DNA from: DASYML01 sp036009045
Lineage (GTDB): Bacteria > Acidobacteriota > Blastocatellia > Pyrinomonadales > Pyrinomonadaceae
NCBI GenBank assembly: GCA_036009045.1
Contig: DASYML010000065.1
Span: 1 to 40,054 of the forward strand
Length of the DNA stretch: 40,054 nucleotides
Reading direction: 5' to 3'
In this document: in pieces, positions 1 to 8,028 of the stretch
How positions within the stretch are numbered: the first letter of the stretch is position 1
How the letters are laid out: each line of letters starts with the position of its first letter
The notes under the pieces: model-generated
The model's input: only the letters and a program-made list of their open reading frames with translations
What the model was told of the DNA's origin: nothing
Databases searched by the model: none
Made by a program: the position numbers and the translations under genes

Positions 1-59
1 CCGCGACCTTGAGCCTCTTGGAAGAACTCAAGCTCGATGCAAATTGCGAAGCCGGTTAA
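1..59 (+). CDS. C-terminal tail of an upstream gene (partial)
   Basis: An open frame enters from the left edge and ends at a TAA at 57-59. It gives about 18 residues ending LKLDANCEAG. Codon choice resembles the neighbouring genes, but the piece is too short to assign a family, and it could be chance open frame. The next element downstream is repeat A1. Confidence 0.35.
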   Translation, partial: ATLSLLEELKLDANCEAG

Positions 60-88
60 TCTGATCTTGAATTTAAAGAAGAGTGAGA

Positions 89-184
89 TTCACCACCGCA
101 GACACAGAGGACACAGAGGACGCACAGAGAAGAAAGTTTAATCCTCTGTGCTGACTCTGTGCGTTCTGTGTCTGCGGTGGTGAA
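89..184. repeat. Palindromic repeat family A, copy A1
   Basis: The left arm begins TTCACCACCGCAGACACAGA and the right arm ends with its reverse complement, with one mismatch at the inner end. Inner halves also pair (GCACAGAG with CTCTGTGC). Similar copies lie at 24083, 29385 and 32002. Conserved sequence continues past the right arm (ACTCAAGGTAGACTGAACCA), so the element is larger than the stem. It is intergenic. Confidence 0.9.
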
Positions 185-259
185 CTCTTCTTTCGTACAC
201 ACTCAAGGTAGACTGAACCATCGCCGCAAATTGAATCAACGTTCGGCGCGGTTGGGGAA

Positions 260-289
260 TTGACTCGCTCCGCCGCTTGCGTTTAGCAT
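260..289 (+). promoter_or_regulatory. Possible sigma-70 type promoter before the DUF445 gene
   Basis: TTGACT at 260-265 and TAGCAT at 284-289 are separated by 18 bases, about 60 bases before the coding start. The -10 match is only 4 of 6, so this is a weak call from consensus alone. Confidence 0.3.
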
Positions 290-348
290 TCGCTGTCTCC
301 TTGTAAAATTGCGCGGCGCGTAGGGAAGGAACATTCGTCATCGAAGGT

Positions 349-1959
349 TTGACTCATAGCTTAAAAAGCTTCTTCCATAACCCTTATGTCTTTTATCTGG
401 GGACGGTCATTCTAGCCACAGGTCACGGCTATGGTGCGGCGTGGCTGGCGATTCGGATGCTCTTTCGCCCGCACTATCCTGTCAAGTTGTTCGGTCTCAC
501 CATCTGGCCGCAGGGGATGATTCCGCGTCACCGGCAGAGGTTGGCCCAGACCATCGGCAACGCCGTCGGCAATGAACTGGTCTCGCAGGAAACAATCGTC
601 CACGCGCTCTTCGAGGCGGATTTCTTTCGCCGCAAAGTAGAATCGCTCGTCGGCTCTTACACGGATGAACTGCTGGCGACCTCCTACCCGTCTTTCATCG
701 AAGCCCTGCCGGGCAGAGCGCGCGCGCCCATCCTCGACGCCATCTCCGCGCTGCAATATCGCATCGCCGATTACATCGCGGACATCCTGCGGAGCGAGGA
801 GACGGCGGGCGCGGTCGAGAAATTTGTGGACCAGCGGATTGATGATTTGCTCGCGCGTCGTTTGAGCGAGACGGTCAGCGAAGAGAGTGTCGAGAAGGCG
901 CTGGGGTTTATCGAGGAGCGTTTTCGCGCGCTCGTCACGGAGCAGGGCTTTGAGAAGAAGGTGCGGGATTTCGTCTCCGCGCGACTGGAAGAGTTGGCCC
1001 ACAGCCGCGCCACGCTCGCGGAGATGTTCACGCAGGAGAGCGTCTCTCTCATCAAGGACCGGATTGACAGGCAACTGCCGCCCATCGTCCAGCACCTCGC
1101 CGAACTCGCCACCAACCAGAACACGCGCACGCAGATCGGCTCGCTCATCAAAAGAGAGGTTGACGATTATTACCAGCAACTCTCCTTCTTCAAAAAAATC
1201 TTTATCTCGCGCGAGCGCATCCACCGCGAAGTTGATGAGATGGTCAACAAGACCCTGCCGCGCCGCGTCGAAGAATTCCTGCGCGGCGAAGCCTTCGAGC
1301 AGGAGGCGGAAGCTTTTCTCAACACGACGATTGACCAGTTTCTCGCGCGTCCCTTCAACGACCTCGTCGGACAGATCGAGCCGGACAAGCTTGAAATGAT
1401 CAAGAACCAGGTGGCGTCGCGCCTGCTAGCCATCGCGCGCGGGCCGGACCTTGCGACCAGCGTCTCGGCTTACGCGACGGATGCGCTCATGCGGCTCAGC
1501 CCGCACACCTTGCGCGCCCTCATGCAAACGCTCAACCCGGATTCCGCGCCGCGCCTCAAAAGTTTTCTCACGAAGGGACTGCTCTCCGTGCTCGCACGCG
1601 ACGACACCGCGCGCGCCATCAACGCCGTCCTCCACGCGCAGATAGACAGGCTGCTCGCCACGCCCATCGGACGCCTCTCCGACCACGTCTCCGAAGCGTC
1701 GGTCAAGAACGCCAGCGAAGCCCTCACCGAACGCATCACCTCAGCCGCGCGCGAACGCCTGCCCGCCGCCATCGCGGAGTTTGACGTGGGCGGCATCGTG
1801 CGCCAGAAGGTCTCCGAATACCCGGTCCAGAAACTCGAAGACCTCGTCCTCTCCGTCGCACAACAGCACCTCAAGACCATCGAACTCTTCGGCGCTGTGA
1901 TAGGTCTTTTAATAGGCATCGTCCAGGCATTCTATTTCTGGTACTTCGCGGGAAGATAA
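349..1959 (+). CDS. DUF445 family membrane protein
   Basis: This 536-residue protein fits the DUF445 (YheB/YjiN-like) family. A membrane segment at about residues 14-38 carries the family-like pattern GAAWLAIRMLFRPHYP. A long, charged, helix-rich middle follows, with repeated short helices of the type also seen in family members. A second membrane segment closes the C-terminus (ELFGAVIGLLIGIVQAFYFW). It is probably an inner-membrane protein with a large coiled soluble part; the biochemical role of the family is unknown. The TTG start at 349 is uncertain. The best ribosome-binding site (AGGGAAGGA, 322-330) is 18 bases away and would suit a non-standard ATC at 340 better. The gene converges with the LolA-like gene downstream. 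Confidence 0.85.
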   Translation: MTHSLKSFFHNPYVFYLGTVILATGHGYGAAWLAIRMLFRPHYPVKLFGLTIWPQGMIPRHRQRLAQTIGNAVGNELVSQETIVHALFEADFFRRKVESLVGSYTDELLATSYPSFIEALPGRARAPILDAISALQYRIADYIADILRSEETAGAVEKFVDQRIDDLLARRLSETVSEESVEKALGFIEERFRALVTEQGFEKKVRDFVSARLEELAHSRATLAEMFTQESVSLIKDRIDRQLPPIVQHLAELATNQNTRTQIGSLIKREVDDYYQQLSFFKKIFISRERIHREVDEMVNKTLPRRVEEFLRGEAFEQEAEAFLNTTIDQFLARPFNDLVGQIEPDKLEMIKNQVASRLLAIARGPDLATSVSAYATDALMRLSPHTLRALMQTLNPDSAPRLKSFLTKGLLSVLARDDTARAINAVLHAQIDRLLATPIGRLSDHVSEASVKNASEALTERITSAARERLPAAIAEFDVGGIVRQKVSEYPVQKLEDLVLSVAQQHLKTIELFGAVIGLLIGIVQAFYFWYFAGR

Positions 1960-1962
1960 AAG

Positions 1963-2041
1963 GCAGGGGTGAGGGGCTGGGGTTAGGGGTTGGGAAATCA
2001 AGTTTCTCCGAACTCAACAGGCTGTCCTGCCCTCACCCCCG
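1963..2041. repeat. G-rich/C-rich imperfect inverted repeat between convergent genes
   Basis: GGGGTGAGGG near 1964-1974 can pair with CCCTCACCCC near 2031-2040. The left side is a run of GGGGTGAGGGG/GGGGTTAGGGG words. It separates two genes that converge, so it might serve as a two-way terminator, but it lacks clean U-tracts. It may be a degraded member of another repeat family. Confidence 0.45.
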
Positions 2042-2044
2042 CTC

Positions 2045-2800
2045 TTATTCTTTCCAATGAACACTAGTCCAGGATTGCGGGTCGAAGAGTTTGGGGTCTA
2101 GTTTGGGGTTGGCGCGCAGGTCCGAATATTCTTCGGTGGTGACGGTCTTGCCGTTAATCATGAAGATGACTTCGGGGGCCATCCACCCGCCGCCGAGGCG
2201 CTGGTACTTGTTGAACTGCGTCTCCGAAGAGAGCGCGCCGTCCTTGCCCGCTGGCCTTATCATTCGCACGAAGAGGAGACGCTCCTGGTCAATCCAGAAT
2301 TGCGGCGCGTGCAGGTCTCCCTCTTTGGCTCCGACGACGTAAACTTTCCGGCCCTGCCATGTATCCTCGCGCAAGATGGAGAGATCAAACTTGAGCTTCT
2401 TGAGAGTCTCCATGACCAACGCTTGCGGCATCGTGTACATGTCAAAACCGAGAATCAGCAGCGGGTGAATGAAGGGGCGCGAGTCCTCCACCTTGCCATC
2501 CTTGAAAGAGTAGACCTTGCCATCCGTGAAGAGGATGCCGTTGCCCTCCTTGACGGGTGTGATGTCTATACGCAGGTGGCCCGGCACGGAGAGCGCTTCG
2601 TACCATGTTTCGACTTTGGCCTTTCCGTCCTTGTCATAATTCGTGGTCTTCTGGACGAAGGTCGCCGTCTTATACCAGGACTTGCCGTACTTCTTCTGCA
2701 TGGCCTGGACCAATTCTTCCGTAGTCGTAATCTTCTTCTTGCTCGCCTGCGCCACAGGGACCAGCATCAGCAAGAGGCAAAACAGCAGGGCATAACGCAT
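2045..2800 (-). CDS. LolA-fold secreted protein (outer-membrane lipoprotein-sorting type)
   Basis: This 251-residue protein starts with a signal peptide (RYALLFCLLLMLVPVAQA), predicting export to the periplasm. The mature part fits the LolA/LolB-like beta-sheet fold: an early YKTATFVQKT strand, the phrase PGHLRIDI, a FTDGKVYSF strand, and a later WIDQERLLFVRM strand. Proteins of this kind bind lipid or lipoprotein acyl chains. This one is a paralogous type rather than clear LolA, and no partner gene (LolB, LolCDE) is nearby. The start is supported by AAGGAGA 11 bases upstream. It is divergent from moaA across a 209-base gap. Confidence 0.75.
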   Translation of the reverse strand: MRYALLFCLLLMLVPVAQASKKKITTTEELVQAMQKKYGKSWYKTATFVQKTTNYDKDGKAKVETWYEALSVPGHLRIDITPVKEGNGILFTDGKVYSFKDGKVEDSRPFIHPLLILGFDMYTMPQALVMETLKKLKFDLSILREDTWQGRKVYVVGAKEGDLHAPQFWIDQERLLFVRMIRPAGKDGALSSETQFNKYQRLGGGWMAPEVIFMINGKTVTTEEYSDLRANPKLDPKLFDPQSWTSVHWKE

Positions 2801-2954
2801 CGCTTGATTTTCTCCTTAGTCAAAAGTCAAATTGGAATTTTTAAGCATCAATGCTGAGACCGACGGCCCTCCCCGATGAACGACGCAGCCAATCTCTTGA
2901 ATTGACACTTTATACGCAGAAGAAGCACGAGAGGTTTACTTTTCTCATCCTGCT

Positions 2955-2983
2955 TTGAAGGCTTGCTCAAAGCATCGTATGAT
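2955..2983 (+). promoter_or_regulatory. Probable promoter of moaA
   Basis: TTGAAG (2955-2960) and TATGAT (2978-2983) are separated by 17 bases. Transcription would start near 2990, about 20 bases before the GTG start. The match to the sigma-70 consensus is 4/6 and 5/6. Confidence 0.5.
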
Positions 2984-3009
2984 AAGATTCTTGCAAGTGT
3001 GAAAGAGAA

Positions 3010-4008
3010 GTGACGGATTTACTCACAGATTCCTTTGGCCGTGTGATACGCGATTTGCGCGTGTCGCTGACGGACCGTTGCAATTTTCGGTGCTTCTACT
3101 GCCTGCCGCACGGCGAGCCGCCGATTGCCCCCAAAGAGCAGATGCTCTCCTACGAGGAGATTGAGTACGCCTGCGAAATCTTCGTCAGCCTGGGCATCGA
3201 AAAGATTCGCCTGACGGGCGGCGAGCCGATGATGCGCCGCGACATAGAGATCATCATCTCTAAACTCAACGCGCTCAAGCCGCGCCTGCACGACCTCGCG
3301 CTCACCACCAACGCCTACTTCCTGCCCGGTCGCGCGCAGGGTTTGAAGGACGCCGGACTGGACCGCATCACCGTCAGCCTGGACAGCCTCAAGCCGGAAG
3401 TCTTCAAGCGCATGACGGGCGTGGACGTGTTGGACCGCGTGCTCGAAGGCATCTACGCGGCGAAGCGCGCGGGTCTTGAGCCGGTCAAGATTAACGCCGT
3501 CGTCGTGCGCGGCTATAACGAAGAAGAGGTCGCGGACTTTGCCTTCTTTGCCCGCGAGCATGGCGTGCAGATGCGTTTTATAGAATTCATGCCGCTCGAT
3601 TCGGGCCACGATTGGTCCAGAGAGATGGTCGTCTCCGGGCGCGACATCAGAGAGCGCATCAACGAACGTTTCCCCCTCGTCAGGACCAGCAAGAGGCGCG
3701 GCTCTGAGACCTCCTCGCGCTATCGCTTCGCAGATGGAGCGCCCGGCGAAGTCGGCATCATCGCGCCCGTCACGGAACCCTTCTGCGGCGCGTGCTCGCG
3801 CATACGCCTGACCGCCGACGGCCAGATTAGAACGTGCCTCTTCTCAACGGTCGAACATTCGCTCAGAGATGTCATGCGCGGCGGCGCATCCCGCGCGGAA
3901 ATCATAGAGTACATACAGGGCGTCGTGATGAAGAAAGAACCGCGACATCACATCAACGATCCCGATTTCATGCAGCCCGCGCGGACGATGAGCTTCATCG
4001 GCGGTTAA
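3010..4008 (+). CDS. moaA: GTP 3',8-cyclase MoaA
   Basis: This is a radical-SAM enzyme that carries out the first step of molybdenum-cofactor synthesis: with MoaC, GTP is converted to cyclic pyranopterin phosphate. The N-terminal cluster motif C24-x3-C28-x2-C31 binds the [4Fe-4S]/SAM cluster. A second cluster is formed by C259, C262 and C276. The RLTGGEP motif (SAM binding) is present, and the protein ends in the Gly-Gly tail (SFIGG) that is catalytically needed in MoaA. The length of 332 residues is normal. The start is GTG with a purine-rich AAAGAGAA just before it. No other moa genes are in the window, so the pathway is dispersed. The Uma2 gene follows after 25 bases. Confidence 0.96.
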   Translation: MTDLLTDSFGRVIRDLRVSLTDRCNFRCFYCLPHGEPPIAPKEQMLSYEEIEYACEIFVSLGIEKIRLTGGEPMMRRDIEIIISKLNALKPRLHDLALTTNAYFLPGRAQGLKDAGLDRITVSLDSLKPEVFKRMTGVDVLDRVLEGIYAAKRAGLEPVKINAVVVRGYNEEEVADFAFFAREHGVQMRFIEFMPLDSGHDWSREMVVSGRDIRERINERFPLVRTSKRRGSETSSRYRFADGAPGEVGIIAPVTEPFCGACSRIRLTADGQIRTCLFSTVEHSLRDVMRGGASRAEIIEYIQGVVMKKEPRHHINDPDFMQPARTMSFIGG

Positions 4009-4033
4009 AAAGATCGGGCCGGAGAAACATCCT

Positions 4034-4645
4034 ATGACTACTGTTCTTGAGCAACCGACCACAACCGGAGCAGGCACGCGGCTGGACCAACCGATGGAAC
4101 TGCGCCTGTTCACAGTCGAAGAGTATGACCGCATGATAGAGGCTGGCATTCTGGGCGCAGACGAGCGCGTAGAACTGCTCGAAGGAAGGATCATCAAGAT
4201 GAGTCCCAAAGGAATCTTGCATGCCGCCGTCAACGATCATGCTGGTGAATGCTTCAGAAAGCGCCTGAGCAACAGGGTCATCGTCCGCATTCAAAATCCA
4301 ATTCGCCTTGACACCTCTGAACCGGAGCCGGATTTGGTCCTCGCCATGCCGCAGGAGAAGAGATATTTCGATCATCATCCGATTCCGGCAGATATCCTGC
4401 TCGTGATGGAAATCGCCGACAACAGCGTGAGCATAGACCGCAATTATAAGAGTCGCCTGTCTGCTGCTGCCGGAATCATTCAATACTGCATCATCAATTT
4501 GCAGACGCATGAACTGGAGGATTACAGAGACCCCGGCCCGGACGGTTATCGCAGCAAGCATACCTTCAGAGCCGAACAGACTTTCAGCCTCGTCGCATTT
4601 CCTGAAACTGTGATTGATGTCAGCGAATTACTGCCACCCGCATAA
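4034..4645 (+). CDS. Uma2 family (DUF820) PD-(D/E)XK nuclease-fold protein
   Basis: This 203-residue protein belongs to the Uma2/DUF820 family, which has a restriction-endonuclease-like fold. Diagnostic pieces are FTVEEYDRM near residue 30, the VELLEGRI strand, HAAVNDHAGECF, EPEPDLVLA (the acidic active-site strand, around residue 97) and EIADNSVSIDRNYK (E-x-x-x-S...D...K, around residue 125). The family is common in cyanobacteria and other bacteria with many paralogues; its cellular role is not settled. It sits 25 bases after moaA, so they may be co-transcribed, with no obvious functional link. Confidence 0.85.
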   Translation: MTTVLEQPTTTGAGTRLDQPMELRLFTVEEYDRMIEAGILGADERVELLEGRIIKMSPKGILHAAVNDHAGECFRKRLSNRVIVRIQNPIRLDTSEPEPDLVLAMPQEKRYFDHHPIPADILLVMEIADNSVSIDRNYKSRLSAAAGIIQYCIINLQTHELEDYRDPGPDGYRSKHTFRAEQTFSLVAFPETVIDVSELLPPA

Positions 4646-4699
4646 ATCCCTTGCGATCAAGAGAAAATTTTTGAGAAACGAAAGAGACGATTAACTATC

Positions 4700-5248
4700 A
4701 TGGAGTCGAATCAACAACAGGAAGTGGCGACGCTCGCGGGCGGGTGTTTCTGGTGTCTGGAAGCAGTCTTTGATGACCTGCGCGGAGTGCTCGCGGTCGA
4801 GTCGGGTTACTCCGGCGGCCAGACGCCGAACCCTACTTACAAGCAGGTCTGCGCGGGGACGACGGGTCACGCGGAAGTAGTCCAGATTACTTTTGACCCG
4901 CAGCAGGTTTCCTTCCGCGAACTGCTCGAAGTCTTCTTCACCATCCACGACCCGACGACATTGAATCGCCAGGGCGCGGATGTCGGCACGCAGTATCGCT
5001 CGGCCATCTTTTATCATTCGCCGGAGCAGCAGGAGTTGGCCCAACAGACGATTGACGAACTCAACGAGCAGCAACTCTGGGACGCGCCGATAGTGACGCA
5101 AGTTGAGCCTTTAGAGAATTATTACAAGGCGGAGGATTATCACCAGGAGTACTTCGCCAATAACGCCAGCCAGCCTTACTGCCGCGCCGTCGTCGCGCCC
5201 AAGGTCTCCAAATTTCGACAGAAATTTTTGGGCCAACTGAAAAAATAA
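4700..5248 (+). CDS. msrA: Peptide methionine (S)-S-oxide reductase MsrA
   Basis: MsrA reduces the S-form of methionine sulfoxide in proteins and free methionine. The active-site motif GGCFWC gives nucleophile C16, with C19 beside it. Other family landmarks follow: GVLAVESGYSGG, TGHAEVVQITFDP, the HDPTTLNRQGADVGTQYRSAIF block and YHQEYF. A single C-terminal cysteine in QPYCRAVVAPK (about residue 161) could act as resolving residue. The 182-residue length is typical of a cytoplasmic MsrA without MsrB fusion. The gene is preceded by a short gap and followed by repeat E1. Confidence 0.95.
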   Translation: MESNQQQEVATLAGGCFWCLEAVFDDLRGVLAVESGYSGGQTPNPTYKQVCAGTTGHAEVVQITFDPQQVSFRELLEVFFTIHDPTTLNRQGADVGTQYRSAIFYHSPEQQELAQQTIDELNEQQLWDAPIVTQVEPLENYYKAEDYHQEYFANNASQPYCRAVVAPKVSKFRQKFLGQLKK

Positions 5249-5263
5249 AAGCCGAAACAGACT

Positions 5264-5371
5264 CACGCCAAAGCACCAAGGCGCAAAGCAGACGCAAAGC
5301 TGTCGAGTGATTCTCTGATGTGTGATTTACCCGCTTGGCGTCCTTTCTTTGTGCCTTCGCGCCTTGGCGTG
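5264..5371. repeat. Palindromic repeat family E, copy E1
   Basis: Left arm words CACGCCAAAGCACCAAGGCG and GCAAAGCAGACGC are mirrored by a right arm ending CGCGCCTTGGCGTG. The arms are imperfect. The central part (about 5300-5335) is unpaired. A single half copy occurs at 33674-33714. Confidence 0.75.
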
Positions 5372-5483
5372 AATCTACGGTTCTATCCTCACATAGCCCG
5401 ATTTGGCTGTGCCTCTCGCAGTTTTCATCCCTCGCAGTGTCCTGCCGCGCCCGTTGTAGTAAACTCTCTGTTAGAAGCAAAAG

Positions 5484-5672
5484 TTTTCGGGGGAGCCGTC
5501 GCTCTCACTTGCGTGTGAGAGAAAGAGGCTGAGAGTCCATTGAATTGCGGAATGTGGATTTCGGATTGCGGATTGAAGAAGAATTCGCTTCCCAATCCGC
5601 AATCCGAAATCCACATTCCGCAATGCGGAGACCCCTTGAACCTGATGCGGTTAATACCGACGAAGGGAGAAA
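5484..5672 (+). promoter_or_regulatory. TPP riboswitch (thi box) with a giant insert stem
   Basis: All conserved aptamer parts are visible. The P2 5' strand GGGGG lies at 5489-5493. A P3 hairpin runs from GCC (5495) to GGC (5529) with its own strong inner stem (CTCTCAC/GTGTGAGAG). The conserved CTGAGAG covers 5529-5535. After a long insert come ACCCC (5631-5635), CTTGAACCTGATGCGG and TTAATACCGACGAAGGGA. Binding of thiamine pyrophosphate should shut down thiC. The start codon is only about 10 bases after the aptamer, and the purine run AAGGGAGA doubles as ribosome-binding site, which points to control of translation. The insert between CTGAGAG and ACCCC, the place of the optional P3a stem, is about 95 bases and is repeat B1. 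Confidence 0.95.
5544..5624. repeat. Palindromic repeat family B, copy B1 (inside the riboswitch)
   Basis: This is a perfect inverted repeat of 32 bp (arms 5544-5575 and 5593-5624, loop 17 bases) built from GGATTGCGGATTG and GGAATGTGGATTTC words. Similar elements occur at 34214, 36087 and 39180 in ordinary intergenic or gene-edge positions. Here it replaces the variable P3a stem of the TPP aptamer. Confidence 0.95.
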
Positions 5673-5679
5673 GATTCGG

Positions 5680-7632
5680 ATGAGTAAGACAAATGAGACA
5701 CTAGAGGTGCGCGAAAAAAGCAGCGATGAAGTTCGCCTGCCCAATTCGCGTAAGGTGTATGTCGAGGGCAAGGGCGCGGGCGTGCGCGTTCCCTTTCGCG
5801 AAATCTCGCAGAACCAGACCAGGAATTTCAACGGCACTCTGGAAGAGAATCCGCCCGTCCGCGTCTACGATACGAGCGGGCCGTGGGATGACCCCTCTGT
5901 GCGCTGCGACGTGCGCGAGGGATTGGCCGCGCTGAGACGCGAATGGATTATCGCGCGCGGCGATACGGAAGAATATGAGGGGCGCACAGTCAAGCCGGAA
6001 GACAACGGCTATCTGACGGCGGGCGCGGAAGAGTTCGCGCGTGTCAAAGAGAAGGGAAGGCTAGAAGAATTTCCGGGCCTGCGTCGTTCGCCTTTGCGCG
6101 CGAAGTTGGGCCAGCGCGTGACGCAGATGCACTATGCGCGGCGCGGCATCATCACGCCGGAGATGGAATTCATCGCCATCAGGGAGAACATGGGGCGCGT
6201 GGCTGCTCTGAACACGACGCAGAGCGTTGACCGTAGCTCGCTCTCTCATCAACACGCGGGGCAGAGTTTCGGCGCGAGCGTTCCGGCCTACGTGACGCCT
6301 GAATTTGTACGCGAAGAGGTGGCTAAGGGGCGCGCGATCATCCCCGCCAACATCAACCACCCGGAATCCGAGCCGATGATTATTGGCCGCAACTTCCTCG
6401 TTAAAATCAACGCCAACATAGGCAACTCTGCGGTCGCCTCTTCGATTGATGAAGAAGTGGAGAAGATGCGCTGGGCCACGAAGTGGGGCGCGGACACTGT
6501 CATGGACCTCTCGACGGGGAAGAACATACACGCTACGCGCGAGTGGATTCTGCGTAACTCGCCAGTGCCCATCGGCACTGTGCCCATTTATCAGGCGCTC
6601 GAAAAGGTTGGTGGCAAGGCCGAAGAACTAACCTGGGAAGTCTACCGCGATACCATCATAGAGCAGGCGGAGCAGGGCGTGGACTACTTCACGATTCACG
6701 CGGGCGTGCGCCTGCCTTACATTCCGCTGACCGCTAAGAGGACCACAGGCATCGTCAGTCGCGGCGGCTCCATCATGGCGAAGTGGTGTTTGGCCCATCA
6801 TGAAGAGAGCTTTCTCTACACGCGCTTCAGAGACATCTGCGAAATCATGGCGGCCTATGATGTCTCCTTCTCGCTGGGCGACGGACTGCGTCCGGGTTCC
6901 ATCGCGGACGCCAATGACGAAGCGCAGTTCGCGGAGTTGGAGACGCTCGGCGAGTTGACTAAAATTGCCTGGGAGATGGATTGCCAGGTGATGATAGAAG
7001 GACCGGGCCATGTGCCCATGCATCTCATCAAGGAGAACATGGATCGTCAATTGGAAGTCTGCCGGGACGCTCCCTTCTACACTCTTGGCCCACTGACGAC
7101 GGACATCGCGCCCGGCTATGACCACATCACTTCGGGGATAGGCGCGGCGATGATTGGATGGTTCGGCACGGCGATGCTCTGCTACGTGACGCCGAAAGAG
7201 CACCTCGGCCTTCCCAATAAGAAGGATGTCAAGGACGGCGTCATCACATATAAGATCGCGGCGCACGCGGCTGACTTGGCGAAGGGCCATCCGGGCGCGC
7301 AAGGGCGTGACAACGCGCTCTCGAAGGCACGCTTCGAGTTTCGCTGGGAGGACCAATTCAATCTCGCGCTCGACCCGGAAGTGGCGCGCGAGTATCACGA
7401 CGAGACGCTCCCGCAGGAGGGCGCGAAACTCGCACACTTCTGCTCTATGTGCGGGCCACACTTCTGCTCTATGAAGATTACGCAGGACGTGAGGGATTAC
7501 GCGGCGCAGAAAGAGTTGGAAGAGGGAGAGGCGCTGGGCGTCGGGATGAAGGAGAAGGCGAGGGAATTCATCGCCGCTGGCGCGCAGGTCTACCAGGGGA
7601 ACCTGCCGGAAGGCGTCGAGTTGGAACACTGA
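5680..7632 (+). CDS. thiC: Phosphomethylpyrimidine synthase ThiC
   Basis: ThiC is a radical-SAM enzyme that rearranges aminoimidazole ribotide into HMP phosphate, the pyrimidine half of thiamine. The start at ATG 5680 gives 650 residues and follows the riboswitch. A longer open frame begins within the riboswitch stem and is not likely to be translated. The [4Fe-4S] motif is C588-x2-C591-x4-C596 (CSMCGPHFC) at the C-terminus, as expected. Other landmarks are MHYARRGIITPEMEF, PANINHPE, GADTVMDLSTGKNIH, TIHAGV and EGPGHVPMH. The length includes the N-terminal ThiC-associated region. No other thiamine gene is nearby. Confidence 0.97.
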   Translation: MSKTNETLEVREKSSDEVRLPNSRKVYVEGKGAGVRVPFREISQNQTRNFNGTLEENPPVRVYDTSGPWDDPSVRCDVREGLAALRREWIIARGDTEEYEGRTVKPEDNGYLTAGAEEFARVKEKGRLEEFPGLRRSPLRAKLGQRVTQMHYARRGIITPEMEFIAIRENMGRVAALNTTQSVDRSSLSHQHAGQSFGASVPAYVTPEFVREEVAKGRAIIPANINHPESEPMIIGRNFLVKINANIGNSAVASSIDEEVEKMRWATKWGADTVMDLSTGKNIHATREWILRNSPVPIGTVPIYQALEKVGGKAEELTWEVYRDTIIEQAEQGVDYFTIHAGVRLPYIPLTAKRTTGIVSRGGSIMAKWCLAHHEESFLYTRFRDICEIMAAYDVSFSLGDGLRPGSIADANDEAQFAELETLGELTKIAWEMDCQVMIEGPGHVPMHLIKENMDRQLEVCRDAPFYTLGPLTTDIAPGYDHITSGIGAAMIGWFGTAMLCYVTPKEHLGLPNKKDVKDGVITYKIAAHAADLAKGHPGAQGRDNALSKARFEFRWEDQFNLALDPEVAREYHDETLPQEGAKLAHFCSMCGPHFCSMKITQDVRDYAAQKELEEGEALGVGMKEKAREFIAAGAQVYQGNLPEGVELEH

Positions 7633-7669
7633 GAATGAATATCCGTTAGGAGTTACGGCACTGTCTGAA

Positions 7670-7724
7670 AGAGAGGGGCCGGGCGCGCTATGAACATGTA
7701 GCGCGCCCGGCCTCTCTCTTTTTG
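7670..7724 (+). terminator. Rho-independent terminator of thiC
   Basis: A GC-rich stem (AGAGAGGGGCCGGGCGCGCT pairing with AGCGCGCCCGGCCTCTCT, two-G bulge) is followed by CTTTTTG. It lies 38 bases after the thiC stop. Confidence 0.9.
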
Positions 7725-8028
7725 TCAAAGGTGCGCGCCGCGATAATTGGGCCGATTAATTATTGGCCCAAAAAAGCCATTCTCCGTTGACATTATTCCT
7801 GGACCTATTTAAGCTGAACGCATCCTCCTTTTGGCCGGTTCTTGAAACATCGTAGTCAGGACTCTCCCCTTAATGCCCGGTCCTATCTACGAGTCTCGCT
7901 AGTAGTCTGACAAGCTTTTCTATCGTCGGGGCTGCTGAAAAGTTTTGCCGGACGATCTTCGTCTTTCCGCCAGAGAAGCGCCCGGTCTCAATCTTAGACA
8001 TACAAAATGAAAGGTTACTGCATCCGTC
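7725..8028. other. Intergenic stretch between thiC terminator and the lamin-tail gene
   Basis: No gene is seen in these 300 bases. A weak promoter-like pair is TTGACA at 7787-7792 followed 16 bases later by TTAAGC. An AT-rich patch, AATTATTGGCCCAAAAAAG (around 7757), contains one TGGNCCA motif. The long distance to the coding start leaves room for a 5' untranslated region of about 200 bases; I could not assign a known RNA structure. Confidence 0.5.

Noticed and set aside
138..341. 67-residue minus-strand frame
   Set aside because: It ends in the translated repeat A arm (HRRHRTHRVS) and has no other support.
412..1224. 270-residue minus-strand frame opposite the DUF445 gene
   Set aside because: It is an arginine/aspartate-rich shadow frame, typical of the reverse of GC-rich coding DNA, while the plus strand has clear family features.
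5545..5679. Longer ThiC start inside the riboswitch stem
   Set aside because: The frame is open upstream only because repeat B1 and the aptamer lack stops. ThiC homology and the ribosome-binding site place the start at 5680.
6628..7728. 366-residue minus-strand frame opposite thiC
   Set aside because: It lies opposite a well-conserved gene, has no domain features, and would read through the thiC terminator.
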